This document shows, one piece after another, positions 1 to 8,065 of a stretch of DNA of 31,784 bases (position 1 is the first letter of the stretch; every line of letters starts with the position of its first letter). A program made the translations under genes and the position numbers. Origin of the DNA: Flavobacteriaceae bacterium TMED179 (GTDB lineage Bacteria > Bacteroidota > Bacteroidia > Flavobacteriales > Flavobacteriaceae). Where the stretch lies: assembly GCA_002169865.1 (NCBI GenBank), contig NHIC01000002.1:29762-61545 (forward strand). Reading direction: 5' to 3'. The notes under the pieces were generated by a model. It made no database searches and was not told the origin of the DNA. It saw only the letters and a list, made by a program, of their open reading frames with translations.

Positions 1-675
1 AAATCTCCATTTCATCAAAACAGATGGAATTGGTGTGATGCTTTATTTATGTCACCACCACTTTGGGTTATGTTATATAATCATACGAAAAATACAAAAT
101 ACATTGATTTTATGGTAAAAGAATGGAAGGCTTCAACAAACCATTTATTTGATAAGGAGGAAAATCTATATTATCGGGATGGGTCTTATTTTGATAAACT
201 CGATAATGGTACAAAGATTTTTTGGGCAAGGGGAAATGGTTGGGCATTTGCTGGTTTAACAAATGTAATGGATGAACTTAATCCAAATCATAAAGATTAT
301 TCTTATTTTTTGAACTTGTATAAAAAAATAGCTAAAAAATTGTTAGAGATTCAAACACCTCAGGGTCATTGGGCTATGAGCCTATTGGGACAAAAATTCT
401 ATCCTACACCTGAAACAAGTGGTTCATCATTTTTTATCTTTGGACTTGCTTGGGGAATAAATAATGGAATTTTGGATAAATCAACTTACGGGTCAGCTGT
501 TGAAAAAGGCTGGAAAGCTATGATAAGTCATGTAAACAGTGAGGGTATGCTTACTTATGTCCAACCTATTGGAGCAGAGCCAGGCGAAGCTTATCCAGAC
601 AAAACAGAGGTGTATGGTGTTGGCGCTTTTTTATGTGCTGGTTCTGAAATGTATAAATTATATGGTGGAAAGTAG
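1..675 (+). CDS. GH105/GH88-type unsaturated uronyl hydrolase (3' part)
   Basis: The reading frame is open from the first base, so this is the C-terminal 224 residues of a longer protein; the family is usually about 350-400 residues. An internal ATG at 49 is not the true start, because conserved sequence precedes it. The motif NRWNWCDALFMSPP (residues 8-20) is the GH105 signature, and its Asp (about residue 13) is the likely general acid. Later motifs FWARGNGW and ETSGSSFF also fit the (alpha/alpha)6 barrel. The family hydrates the 4,5-double bond of unsaturated glucuronyl or galacturonyl ends left by polysaccharide lyases, releasing a sugar that rearranges to the KduI substrate. That links it to kduI/kduD downstream. 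The export signal, if any, lies outside the window. The specific aglycone (rhamnose or other) cannot be told from this fragment. Confidence 0.9.
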   Translation, partial: KSPFHQNRWNWCDALFMSPPLWVMLYNHTKNTKYIDFMVKEWKASTNHLFDKEENLYYRDGSYFDKLDNGTKIFWARGNGWAFAGLTNVMDELNPNHKDYSYFLNLYKKIAKKLLEIQTPQGHWAMSLLGQKFYPTPETSGSSFFIFGLAWGINNGILDKSTYGSAVEKGWKAMISHVNSEGMLTYVQPIGAEPGEAYPDKTEVYGVGAFLCAGSEMYKLYGGK

Positions 676-706
676 ATTAATTTTTAAAAACAAATTTATT
701 ACTCAA

Positions 707-2170
707 ATGTTTAAAAAAATATTAATTGGTGCAATTGGAGTTTTTTGTTTTTCCTGTCAATTATTTGATCCCCCTCATGGGCCCTATTTCGCTAATGGGA
801 TTAAAAACGGCTGGGCCGACCAAAATTCTATTGTATTATGGACTCGATTGACTCAAAATAAATCCGCCAACTTCAAAGGACACCCATTTATTGAAATATC
901 AATTGAGGAAATGAAATTTTTGTCTAAAAACCAAGATTTAAAAGGAATCTATAATACACAGATACCTGAAGGTTTAAATTTGAATGAAATGGAGGGTTCT
1001 TGTGCTGGAGCTAATGGAGAGGTACAACTTCATTATTTTATTGAAGGGTATCCAGATAAAAAAATTATTTCCAATTGGATACCTGTAAATCCCGATAAAG
1101 ATTTTACCCAACAGTGGAAGCTTTCTAATTTAGAAGCAGGAAAGAGTTATAGGGTTAAAATTTACGCCCGACAACTAAATAATGAAAGGATTTCTGATAG
1201 TATTTTAGGTCAATTTAATCTACCACCAAATGAACATGAAACTCGCGACATAAAGTTTTGTGTCGTTTCTTGTCACGACTATAATCGACGTGACGACTAT
1301 GAAAATGGTCATAAAATATATCCAAGTATGTCTAAATTAAGACCTGATTTTTATGTACATACTGGTGATATAGAGTATATGGACAAACCTCTCCCATACG
1401 CCATGACAGAGGAGTTGATGCGTTTTAAGTGGAATCGTATATTTGCTCTCCCTTTTCAACGTTCATTTTATAACAATCATACATCTTACTTTATGAAAGA
1501 TGACCATGATATTGGATATAATGACAGTTATCCCGGTAAAGACTATGGGACTGTAACTTTTGAGAGAGGATTAGAGATATTTGACCTGGAACAATTTCCA
1601 ACTTACTCTAAAAGATACAAAACCATACGTTGGGGGAAAAATCTTCAGGTTTGGATTATTGAGGGAAGAAATTACAGATCACCCAATATAATGGATGATG
1701 GACCAGATAAAACAATATGGGGAGCGGATCAAAAAAAATGGTTTTATGAAACTATTGAAAATTCAAGTGCTACATTTAAAGTGCTTATAACATCCTCACC
1801 TATATTAGGTCCAGATAAAGTTGATAAAAATGATAATCTCAGTAATATTAAATATGCTCATGAGCAAGGAGAGATATTAGATTTTATAAAGAATCAAAAA
1901 AATATTTATATAGTTAATGGGGATAGACATTGGCAATATGTAACTCACATTGATGGAACAAATTTATGGGAATTTGGCTGTGGTGCTGGAACTGATTCCC
2001 ACTCATTAACTGGTGGGTGGAATAGAGGTGGTCCAATGCCTGAGCATAAATTTCTTAGACTTAAAGGTGGTTTTTTATCTGTAGATGTTACAAATATTGA
2101 TAATAAACCTGAAATTAGATTCACTCACCATGATGTGGATGGAAAAAAAGTTAACGAGGTATTTTTTTAA
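707..2170 (+). CDS. PhoD-like metallophosphatase lipoprotein
   Basis: The frame is open from 539, but ATG at 707 is chosen because it begins a clear lipoprotein signal peptide (MFKKILIGAIGVFCFSC, lipidated Cys17) and does not overlap GH105. The product is 487 residues. Metallophosphoesterase motifs appear in order: VVSCHDYN near residue 188, HTGDIEY near 219, DDHDIGYND near 264 and GDRHW near 404. These supply the metal-binding Asp and His residues of the PhoD/alkaline phosphatase D family. It sits 31 bp after GH105 in the same direction and its stop codon overlaps the stop of the convergent lacI gene. PhoD-family proteins are phosphodiesterases/monoesterases, and copies occur in Bacteroidota carbohydrate loci with unproven substrates. 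Its role in this locus is unknown. Confidence 0.85.
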   Translation: MFKKILIGAIGVFCFSCQLFDPPHGPYFANGIKNGWADQNSIVLWTRLTQNKSANFKGHPFIEISIEEMKFLSKNQDLKGIYNTQIPEGLNLNEMEGSCAGANGEVQLHYFIEGYPDKKIISNWIPVNPDKDFTQQWKLSNLEAGKSYRVKIYARQLNNERISDSILGQFNLPPNEHETRDIKFCVVSCHDYNRRDDYENGHKIYPSMSKLRPDFYVHTGDIEYMDKPLPYAMTEELMRFKWNRIFALPFQRSFYNNHTSYFMKDDHDIGYNDSYPGKDYGTVTFERGLEIFDLEQFPTYSKRYKTIRWGKNLQVWIIEGRNYRSPNIMDDGPDKTIWGADQKKWFYETIENSSATFKVLITSSPILGPDKVDKNDNLSNIKYAHEQGEILDFIKNQKNIYIVNGDRHWQYVTHIDGTNLWEFGCGAGTDSHSLTGGWNRGGPMPEHKFLRLKGGFLSVDVTNIDNKPEIRFTHHDVDGKKVNEVFF

Positions 2171-3240
2171 TTTTCGTTGTAATAGTTTCGTTCCTCCGAA
2201 TGACTGTATTTGTAATTTTCTTTAGTAATAATTTCTAAAGGTGTATTGATTTCACTAGAGGGTATCTCTTTGTGAACTAAATATTCGGCTATCGTTTTGA
2301 CAGACTTGTATCCTTGGTTAAAAGATTTTTGTGAAATCAAGAAAGTGATAATACCTAACTTCAAAGCGTTTACGTTTTGAGGGGTAGTGTCAAAACCTAT
2401 AAATTTAAGGTTTGAAAGCATGGCTTTATCTATTGCTTTATAAATGTTTGAAGTTCTGCTCGAAGGAACCATAATAACTTTAATTTTTTGATTTTTACTT
2501 AAAAAATTATTAATTTTTTTCTCTATTACATTGAACCCATCTGATTGATCAAATTTTAGTTGATGAATAATAGCTTTGGGAATGTTTTTATTAAAGTAGT
2601 CGATAAACCCATTTACACGTTCATTAATGGCCTCATAATCGTGTAAGTTTTTTCGAGTAATAACTATCAAAAATTCATCTTCATTTTCGGAACACAAATG
2701 CGAAAGCTTTCCAGATAAAATACCTGCCTCAAATGATTTTTGACCAATATAACATAGGTTGTTAAAACCTTTAATATCAGCGTTCATGAAAATATAGGGT
2801 ATTTTTTGTTGGTCCAGAAGATCAATAATCACATTACTTTCTTTGATGAATATTGGTACCATAATCACAGCATCGGGCTTGGATTTGATCATTTTTTGAA
2901 AAGCAGCCACATAACTTTTAGGATCAAATTGTTCGAAAAGAAATACCTTGTTTTCTATACCATTAGCTATCACTTCCTGACTTGCTTTCTGTATTCCAGA
3001 GTAGGGAGATTTCCAAAAAAGATTTTGTTCGTCATAATTTGGCATTAGGGTCGCCAGATTTTTATGTTTTTTCATAGCCAATGAACTGGCAATCAAGTTT
3101 ACTTTAAATTTTTTCTTTTTTAGAATTTCCTTGATTTTAGCTTCAGTTTCTTGGGAAACCCCACCACGATTATGTAAAACTCTATCAACTGTCCCCGGAG
3201 AAACTTTAGCCTCCTTTGCAATATCTTTTATTGTCTTCAA
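2167..3240 (-). CDS. LacI-family transcriptional repressor
   Basis: The 357-residue protein has an N-terminal LacI helix-turn-helix (TIKDIAKEAKVSPGTVDRVL, residues 3-22) with the hinge region near 45-60. It is followed by a periplasmic-binding-protein-like sensor domain of the Peripla_BP_4 type to about residue 340. The gene diverges from the MFS transporter gene, and the 138-bp gap holds a -7 promoter box with an adjacent palindrome. The natural reading is that it represses the transporter, and perhaps the uronate genes, until a sugar or uronate ligand binds. The ligand cannot be read from sequence; KDG or a uronate are reasonable candidates. Its stop codon overlaps the phosphatase stop on the other strand. 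Confidence 0.93.
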   Translation of the reverse strand: MKTIKDIAKEAKVSPGTVDRVLHNRGGVSQETEAKIKEILKKKKFKVNLIASSLAMKKHKNLATLMPNYDEQNLFWKSPYSGIQKASQEVIANGIENKVFLFEQFDPKSYVAAFQKMIKSKPDAVIMVPIFIKESNVIIDLLDQQKIPYIFMNADIKGFNNLCYIGQKSFEAGILSGKLSHLCSENEDEFLIVITRKNLHDYEAINERVNGFIDYFNKNIPKAIIHQLKFDQSDGFNVIEKKINNFLSKNQKIKVIMVPSSRTSNIYKAIDKAMLSNLKFIGFDTTPQNVNALKLGIITFLISQKSFNQGYKSVKTIAEYLVHKEIPSSEINTPLEIITKENYKYSHSEERNYYNEN

Positions 3241-3337
3241 AAGATTTTTTTTTAAATATACTATCTTATTATAATTACTTATTTAATTTCACAAAATTTT
3301 ATCATTCCATCAAACAAATTAAATCAATAGGATTCTT

Positions 3338-3345
3338 TATATTTG
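3338..3345 (+). promoter_or_regulatory. Bacteroidota -7 promoter box of the MFS gene
   Basis: TATATTTG matches the TAnnTTTG consensus of Bacteroidota housekeeping promoters exactly. It lies 33 bp before the MFS start codon. I see no good -33 TTTG at the usual spacing, so the promoter may need activation or be weak. Predicted transcription start is about 3350-3352. Confidence 0.55.
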
Positions 3346-3352
3346 TTGGGTT

Positions 3353-3364
3353 GTGTACGCACAC
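3353..3364 (+). promoter_or_regulatory. Probable LacI-type operator
   Basis: GTGTACGCACAC is a 12-bp palindrome centred on CG, with 10 of 12 positions symmetric. LacI-family operators characteristically have a central CG step. It begins 7 bp after the -7 box and ends 14 bp before the MFS ATG, so a bound repressor would block initiation. The divergent lacI gene is the obvious candidate binder. I found no second convincing copy before other operons in the window. Confidence 0.6.
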
Positions 3365-3378
3365 GCTATTAAATCAAT

Positions 3379-4707
3379 ATGCCTATATCATTTAGATGGA
3401 TTACCGTAGCTGCATTATCGGGCTTTTTGTTCGGTTTTGATACAGTGGTTATCTCTGGTGCCAATTTACCGATTAAAGAATTATGGCCTATGAATCCTTT
3501 TTTCCACGGGTTTTTTATTATGTCAATGGCGTTATGGGGAACAGTATTTGGGGCTCTGTTTGGTGCTTATCCTACCAATAATCTAGGGAGAAAAAAAACA
3601 TTAACCTGGATTGGTATTCTTTTTCTTATTTCTGCTTTAGGTTCAGCATTATCCATTGACCCCTACACATTTTCCTTTTTTAGATTTATTGGTGGATTGG
3701 CCGTAGGCGTTTCCTCTATTGTTGCTCCCATATATATATCAGAAATTTCTTCACCAAAAAATCGAGGCTCTCTAGGTGCTTTGTATCAGTTTAGCCTTGT
3801 CTTTGGAATTATGATTGCCTTTTTATCAAATTACTTTTTCACTGGATTTAACGGAAGTCATGATTGGAGATGGATGTTGGGTATTGAGTCGGTACCCGCT
3901 TTATTTTACTTTATTCTAACGCTGAATATTCCCGATACCCCAAGGTGGCAAATTCTTTTTCAAAAAAATGATAACGAAGCCATAAAAACTTTAAAACAAA
4001 TTTACGGGGAAAAACATGATCTTAAGAAGTTGATAGATAATATTAAATCCGCAGACTCGTCTGCCGAAAAACAAGGTTTTTTAATTAATAAAGCAAATAA
4101 TAAAATAATCTTACTGGCTTTTTTGATCTCATTTTTCAATCAACTATCGGGAATCAATTTCATACTCTACTATGCACCTGAGATTCTTGAAATGGCTGGA
4201 TTTGCTACTAAAGAATCTCTATATAATTCAGTATTTATTGGGATGACTAATATCATTTTTACATTTGCTGGATTAATGCTTATTGATCGACTGGGTAGAA
4301 GACAGTTGTTGATTATTGGCTCATTAGGTTATATAATCAGTTTGACTGGAATATCATTGGCTTTTTATCAGCAGATGAGCCCTCAGTGGATTGCTGTGTT
4401 TATTTTTGCATTTATTGCTGCTCACGCAATGGGTCAAGGTACAGTTATATGGGTTTTTATTTCTGAAATTTTTCCCAATAGAATCAGAGCGAAGGGACAA
4501 TCTTTTGGTGCTGGAGTTCATTGGGTATTTGCAGCGTTGATTACCCTAGTCGGTCCTTCAATAATTGCTATGTTTCAGATAAATCCATGGCCAATATTTT
4601 CATTCTTTGCATTTATGATGGTCTTACAACTTATATTTTCTTTATTTGCAATGCCAGAAACCAAAGGGAAACCCCTTGAAGAAATAAACCAAGTCATTAA
4701 CATTTAA
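3379..4707 (+). CDS. Sugar-porter family MFS transporter (XylE-like)
   Basis: The 442-residue protein has 12 predicted membrane segments and the signatures of the MFS sugar-porter family. These are GRKKT in the loop between helices 2 and 3 (about residue 70), the RFIGGLAVG and YISEISSPKNRG stretch, IPDTPRW (the PESPR equivalent), NQLSGINFILYYAPE, DRLGRRQL, VFISEIFPNRIRAKG, and the terminal PETKGKPLEE. Such carriers are proton-sugar symporters in the inner membrane. A monosaccharide from the degraded polysaccharide is the likely cargo, but the sugar is not predictable. It lies directly downstream of a putative LacI operator, and 9 bp separate it from the oxidoreductase that follows, so the two are probably cotranscribed. 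Confidence 0.93.
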   Translation: MPISFRWITVAALSGFLFGFDTVVISGANLPIKELWPMNPFFHGFFIMSMALWGTVFGALFGAYPTNNLGRKKTLTWIGILFLISALGSALSIDPYTFSFFRFIGGLAVGVSSIVAPIYISEISSPKNRGSLGALYQFSLVFGIMIAFLSNYFFTGFNGSHDWRWMLGIESVPALFYFILTLNIPDTPRWQILFQKNDNEAIKTLKQIYGEKHDLKKLIDNIKSADSSAEKQGFLINKANNKIILLAFLISFFNQLSGINFILYYAPEILEMAGFATKESLYNSVFIGMTNIIFTFAGLMLIDRLGRRQLLIIGSLGYIISLTGISLAFYQQMSPQWIAVFIFAFIAAHAMGQGTVIWVFISEIFPNRIRAKGQSFGAGVHWVFAALITLVGPSIIAMFQINPWPIFSFFAFMMVLQLIFSLFAMPETKGKPLEEINQVINI

Positions 4708-4716
4708 ATTTTCTCT

Positions 4717-5904
4717 ATGAAAAGAAAAGATTTTATTAAAAATTCTAGTGGAATATTCTTTAGCTCCATGATTGCTCCTCATTTATTGGCCAATACCAAT
4801 TTGAGTAATGTCATAAATCTTGGTGTGATTGGTACTGGCGATAGAGGTAAAGGAATTATCAAACTGCTTAATAAGCTTGATGGATTTAATGTAATCGCTG
4901 TTTGTGATATTTTATCGTTTCGTCTAAATGAGGCCTATGGTTTAATTGAGACCAATAAAAATGCGAAAGCCTTCAAAGATTACAGAAAACTATTGGATGA
5001 TAAAAATATAGATGCCGTAGTGATCAGTACTCCGCTAAACTCTCATGACCAAATTTCGGTAGATGCTCTTGATGCAGATAAGCATGTTTATTGTGAAAAA
5101 ACATTAGCCAAAGGGGTTGAAGCTACAGCAAGAATTGTAAAAAAATCTAAAACTTCCAAAAAGATATTCCAAACTGGACACCAGTACCACAGTTCAAGAA
5201 TGTATACCAAATTGGTGGAGATGATCGAAGGGGGTAAGGTGGGAAAAATTAGCTCCATAGAGGCGCAATGGAACCGCAATGGAAATTGGAGACGACCCAT
5301 ACCAGATCCATCTTTTGAGAGACAAATTAATTGGAGAATGTACAGAGAATATTCCTATGGACTTTTGGCTGAGTTAAGTTCTCATCAAATCGATTTTTCC
5401 AACTGGATTCTTAAAGCTACTCCAGAGAAGGCAATGGGAATGGGAGGAATTAATTATTGGAAAGACGGTAGAGAGACCTATGACAACACTAAAGTGATTT
5501 ATAAATACCCAGAGGGAGTAAAAGCGACCTATACTTGTCTCACCTCCAATGCCAAGGATGATTACAAAATAATGGTAATGGGGGACAAAGGAACCTTGAC
5601 CATTTTTTATGATAAAGCCTGGTTTTATCCAGAAGGATCATACAATCCTAACTATGGAGAAGTTGACGGTGTGTCGGGAGCTACAACCAATTGGACCCAG
5701 GGCAAAGGCACATCATTGGATATTCAACATATTGATCCTACTAAACAAGCTTTAATGGACTTCAAAGATGCTATTTTAAACAATATTGAACCACTATCCA
5801 ATGTAATTACAGGAGCAAAAGCTGCTTACGCTGTAGATATGGGAATAAAAGCGATGGATACCGAAAAAACTATTTATTGGGATAATACCAACTTTTTACT
5901 TTAG
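4717..5904 (+). CDS. Exported Gfo/Idh/MocA-family oxidoreductase
   Basis: The 395-residue protein has a dinucleotide-binding Rossmann motif LGVIGTGDRGKG (residues 35-46) and the family's active-site region CEKTLAKG (126-133), where the usual EKP is EKT. A later AELSSHQID stretch holds the conserved His. The N terminus, MKRKDFIKNSSG followed by a hydrophobic run, resembles a Tat signal with one Arg replaced by Lys, so a folded, cofactor-loaded protein is probably exported. Family members oxidise or reduce sugars with NAD(P), and some make 3-keto-glycosides. A DUF1080 (3-keto-disaccharide hydrolase family) gene occurs 15 kb downstream. It could be a GH109-like enzyme, but nothing seen requires that. 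It follows the MFS gene by 9 bp. Confidence 0.85.
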   Translation: MKRKDFIKNSSGIFFSSMIAPHLLANTNLSNVINLGVIGTGDRGKGIIKLLNKLDGFNVIAVCDILSFRLNEAYGLIETNKNAKAFKDYRKLLDDKNIDAVVISTPLNSHDQISVDALDADKHVYCEKTLAKGVEATARIVKKSKTSKKIFQTGHQYHSSRMYTKLVEMIEGGKVGKISSIEAQWNRNGNWRRPIPDPSFERQINWRMYREYSYGLLAELSSHQIDFSNWILKATPEKAMGMGGINYWKDGRETYDNTKVIYKYPEGVKATYTCLTSNAKDDYKIMVMGDKGTLTIFYDKAWFYPEGSYNPNYGEVDGVSGATTNWTQGKGTSLDIQHIDPTKQALMDFKDAILNNIEPLSNVITGAKAAYAVDMGIKAMDTEKTIYWDNTNFLL

Positions 5905-6054
5905 AATTGCAATTATGGGTTTTATATTTAAATATTTATTTAAGTAAATCAAAACCTTATTAAATGTTTAATATTTATTAATCAATTAAATTAAAATCTA
6001 AGATTCATACACGAATATTTCAAACAAAAAATTTATAATAATTAAAATAAAATA
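5905..6054. other. AT-rich gap before the uronate operon
   Basis: This 150-bp, very AT-rich gap separates the MFS/oxidoreductase pair from the uronate genes. It contains the palindromes AATTGCAATT (5905-5914) and ATATTTAAATAT (5924-5935), and TATATTTA at 5923, one base off the -7 consensus. No clear promoter, operator or terminator is recognisable, so it is open whether the uronate operon has its own promoter or is read through from 3379. Confidence 0.4.
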
Positions 6055-6870
6055 ATGATACCAAATTTTGATTTAAAAAATAAGGTAGCTGTCATTACTG
6101 GAGGTGGAGGAGCATTGGGAGGTTGCATTGCACAGAGTCTTTCCCTGTCTGGATTAAAGATTGCCATTCTCGATCTTACCTCAGAATCTGCAAATAACAC
6201 TGTAGAAATGATTGAAGAACAAGGGGGTGATGCAATAGGTTTTGCTGCTAATGTTCTATCAGAGGATTCTATCGAAAATGTCAGTCAAGAAATAATAAAA
6301 AAATGGGGAAGGGTAGATATTTTACTAAATGCTGCTGGAGGTAATATGCCCGGCGCAACAATTGCAGTTGATCAGACCATTTTTGATTTGTCTATGGACG
6401 ATTTTAAAAAAGTTACGGAGTTGAATCTTAATGGTTCTGTGATTCCTTCTTTGATTTTTGGAAAAATTATGGCCGATCAAAAAAGTGGATCTATTATCAA
6501 TTATTCCTCCATGAGTGTTGACAGAGTAATTACAAGAGTAGTGGGATATTCTGCTTCTAAAGCAGGAATTGAGAATTTTACTCGATGGATGGCAGTGGAA
6601 ATGGCCTTAAAGTATGGTAAAGGTATTCGAGTTAATGCGATTGCTCCAGGCTTTTTTGTAGGGAATCAAAACAAGAAATTACTATTGAACCCTGACGGAT
6701 CCTATACCGAAAGAGGAGAAACTATCATCAGAAATACTCCCATGAAACGATTTGGAAAAGCAGAGGAGCTCAATGGAGCCATTCACTTTTTATGTAGTGA
6801 TGCTGCCCAATTTATTACTGGAGTTGTAATCCCCATAGATGGGGGCTTTAGTGCCTTTAGTGGGGTTTAA
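6055..6870 (+). CDS. uxuB: SDR-family D-mannonate oxidoreductase (fructuronate reductase)
   Basis: The 271-residue short-chain dehydrogenase has the TGGGGALGG cofactor loop (residues 15-23), the NAAG structural motif (92-95), Ser151/152 and the catalytic Tyr165-x3-Lys169 (YSASK). The C-terminal IPIDGGF is typical of classical SDRs. It sits 9 bp before uxuA and next to uxaC, so the likely reaction is NAD(P)H-dependent reduction of D-fructuronate to D-mannonate. It is an SDR-type enzyme, like those found beside uxuA in other bacteria, and not the long-chain polyol dehydrogenase UxuB of E. coli. The symbol is therefore functional rather than homologous. Assignment rests on neighbours, because SDR sequence alone does not define substrate. 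Confidence 0.85.
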   Translation: MIPNFDLKNKVAVITGGGGALGGCIAQSLSLSGLKIAILDLTSESANNTVEMIEEQGGDAIGFAANVLSEDSIENVSQEIIKKWGRVDILLNAAGGNMPGATIAVDQTIFDLSMDDFKKVTELNLNGSVIPSLIFGKIMADQKSGSIINYSSMSVDRVITRVVGYSASKAGIENFTRWMAVEMALKYGKGIRVNAIAPGFFVGNQNKKLLLNPDGSYTERGETIIRNTPMKRFGKAEELNGAIHFLCSDAAQFITGVVIPIDGGFSAFSGV

Positions 6871-6879
6871 TATAATTTT

Positions 6880-8064
6880 ATGAAAATGACACAAACATGG
6901 CGATGGTATGGACCGAATGATCCAGTTAGTTTGATGGATGTTAAACAAGCCGGTGCTACAGGTATTGTCAATGCATTACATCATATTCCTAATGGGGATA
7001 TTTGGTCGGTTGAGGAGATACAAAAAAGAAATTACGAAATTGAGGCGTCTGGACTAAGTTGGGATGTGGTTGAATCTTTACCTGTTCACGAAAAAATTAA
7101 AACTAGAACAGCCAATTTTCAGCAAATTATTGAAAATTACAAAGTGAGTATGCAAAACCTAGCTTCTTGTGGAGTCAATGTAATATGTTATAACTTCATG
7201 CCCATTTTGGACTGGACCAGAACACGTCTGGATAAGCTTATGGAAGATGGTTCACTCGCTTTGGAATTTAATGCCTCAGAATTGAGGGTTTTTGATTTGC
7301 ATATACTTCAACGTGAAGGAGCTGAGAACTACTATACTTTTGCTGAGATTGAAGAAGCAAAGAATCTATTTCAAAAAATTTCCTCTTCAGATATTCAAAG
7401 AATTTCTGACAATGTGCTCAAGGGTCTTCCCGGTTCCGAAGAGGGTTACTCTATGGAGGAGTTCAAAGCCATGTTAGATACTTACAAAAGTATAGATGGA
7501 GATCAATTGCGATCACATTTGGTACAATTTTTGGAAGAAATTATTCCTTTAGCAGAAAGTTTGGGTATTAGAATGTGTATTCACCCTGACGACCCTCCTT
7601 TTTCCCTTTTGGGATTACCAAGGGTGGTAAGTACAAAGGATGACTACCAATATATTTTTGATCAAGTTCCTTCATTATCAAACGGTATTACTTTCTGTAC
7701 GGGATCTCTTGGCGTTAGGGCAGACAATGACCTTTCCGCTATATTTGATGCATTTGCAGATCGAGTTCATTTTTTACACCTCAGAAGCACCAAACGAGAT
7801 GCGCAAGGAAATTTCTTTGAAGCTGATCACCTTATTGGTGATGTTGATATGTTTGAAATCATCACCAGAGTGATTAAGGAACAAAGAAGAAGGGTAATCG
7901 AAAAAAGAGAGGACGCCTCCATCCCCATGAGACCTGATCATGGACATCAAATGCTTGACGATCTTGTAAAACCTAAAATAAATCCTGGTTACTCCGCAAT
8001 TGGAAGACTCAGGGGATTAGCAGAATTACGTGGATTGGAATGGGGAATAAATAAAATGATTTAA
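6880..8064 (+). CDS. uxuA: Mannonate dehydratase
   Basis: The 394-residue protein is full length for UxuA. It begins with the family's N-terminal pattern (WRWYGPNDPVSL), contains CYNFMPILDWTRT and IHPDDPPF, and has the metal-site region HFLHLRS plus the C-terminal RPDHGHQM motif. The enzyme dehydrates D-mannonate to 2-keto-3-deoxygluconate (KDG) in the cytoplasm using Fe2+/Mn2+. It lies 9 bp after the SDR gene and 1 bp before uxaC, so the three glucuronate steps are contiguous. The presence of UxuA rather than altronate dehydratase is the best evidence that the locus handles glucuronate. Confidence 0.97.
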   Translation: MKMTQTWRWYGPNDPVSLMDVKQAGATGIVNALHHIPNGDIWSVEEIQKRNYEIEASGLSWDVVESLPVHEKIKTRTANFQQIIENYKVSMQNLASCGVNVICYNFMPILDWTRTRLDKLMEDGSLALEFNASELRVFDLHILQREGAENYYTFAEIEEAKNLFQKISSSDIQRISDNVLKGLPGSEEGYSMEEFKAMLDTYKSIDGDQLRSHLVQFLEEIIPLAESLGIRMCIHPDDPPFSLLGLPRVVSTKDDYQYIFDQVPSLSNGITFCTGSLGVRADNDLSAIFDAFADRVHFLHLRSTKRDAQGNFFEADHLIGDVDMFEIITRVIKEQRRRVIEKREDASIPMRPDHGHQMLDDLVKPKINPGYSAIGRLRGLAELRGLEWGINKMI

Positions 8065-8065
8065 A

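Noticed and set aside
49..675. GH105 starting at the ATG at 49
   Set aside because: The frame is open from base 1 and the family motif NRWNWCDALF lies before that ATG, so the gene is truncated by the window edge.
539..706. Extended N terminus of the PhoD-like protein overlapping GH105
   Set aside because: The extension would precede a good lipoprotein signal and overlap coding DNA; ATG 707 explains the data better.
4717..5904. Naming the oxidoreductase a GH109 glycosidase
   Set aside because: It is shorter than typical GH109 proteins and no GH109-specific feature is visible; only the broad family is supported.
5923..5930. TATATTTA as promoter of the uronate operon
   Set aside because: It misses the conserved final G of TAnnTTTG and has no -33 partner.
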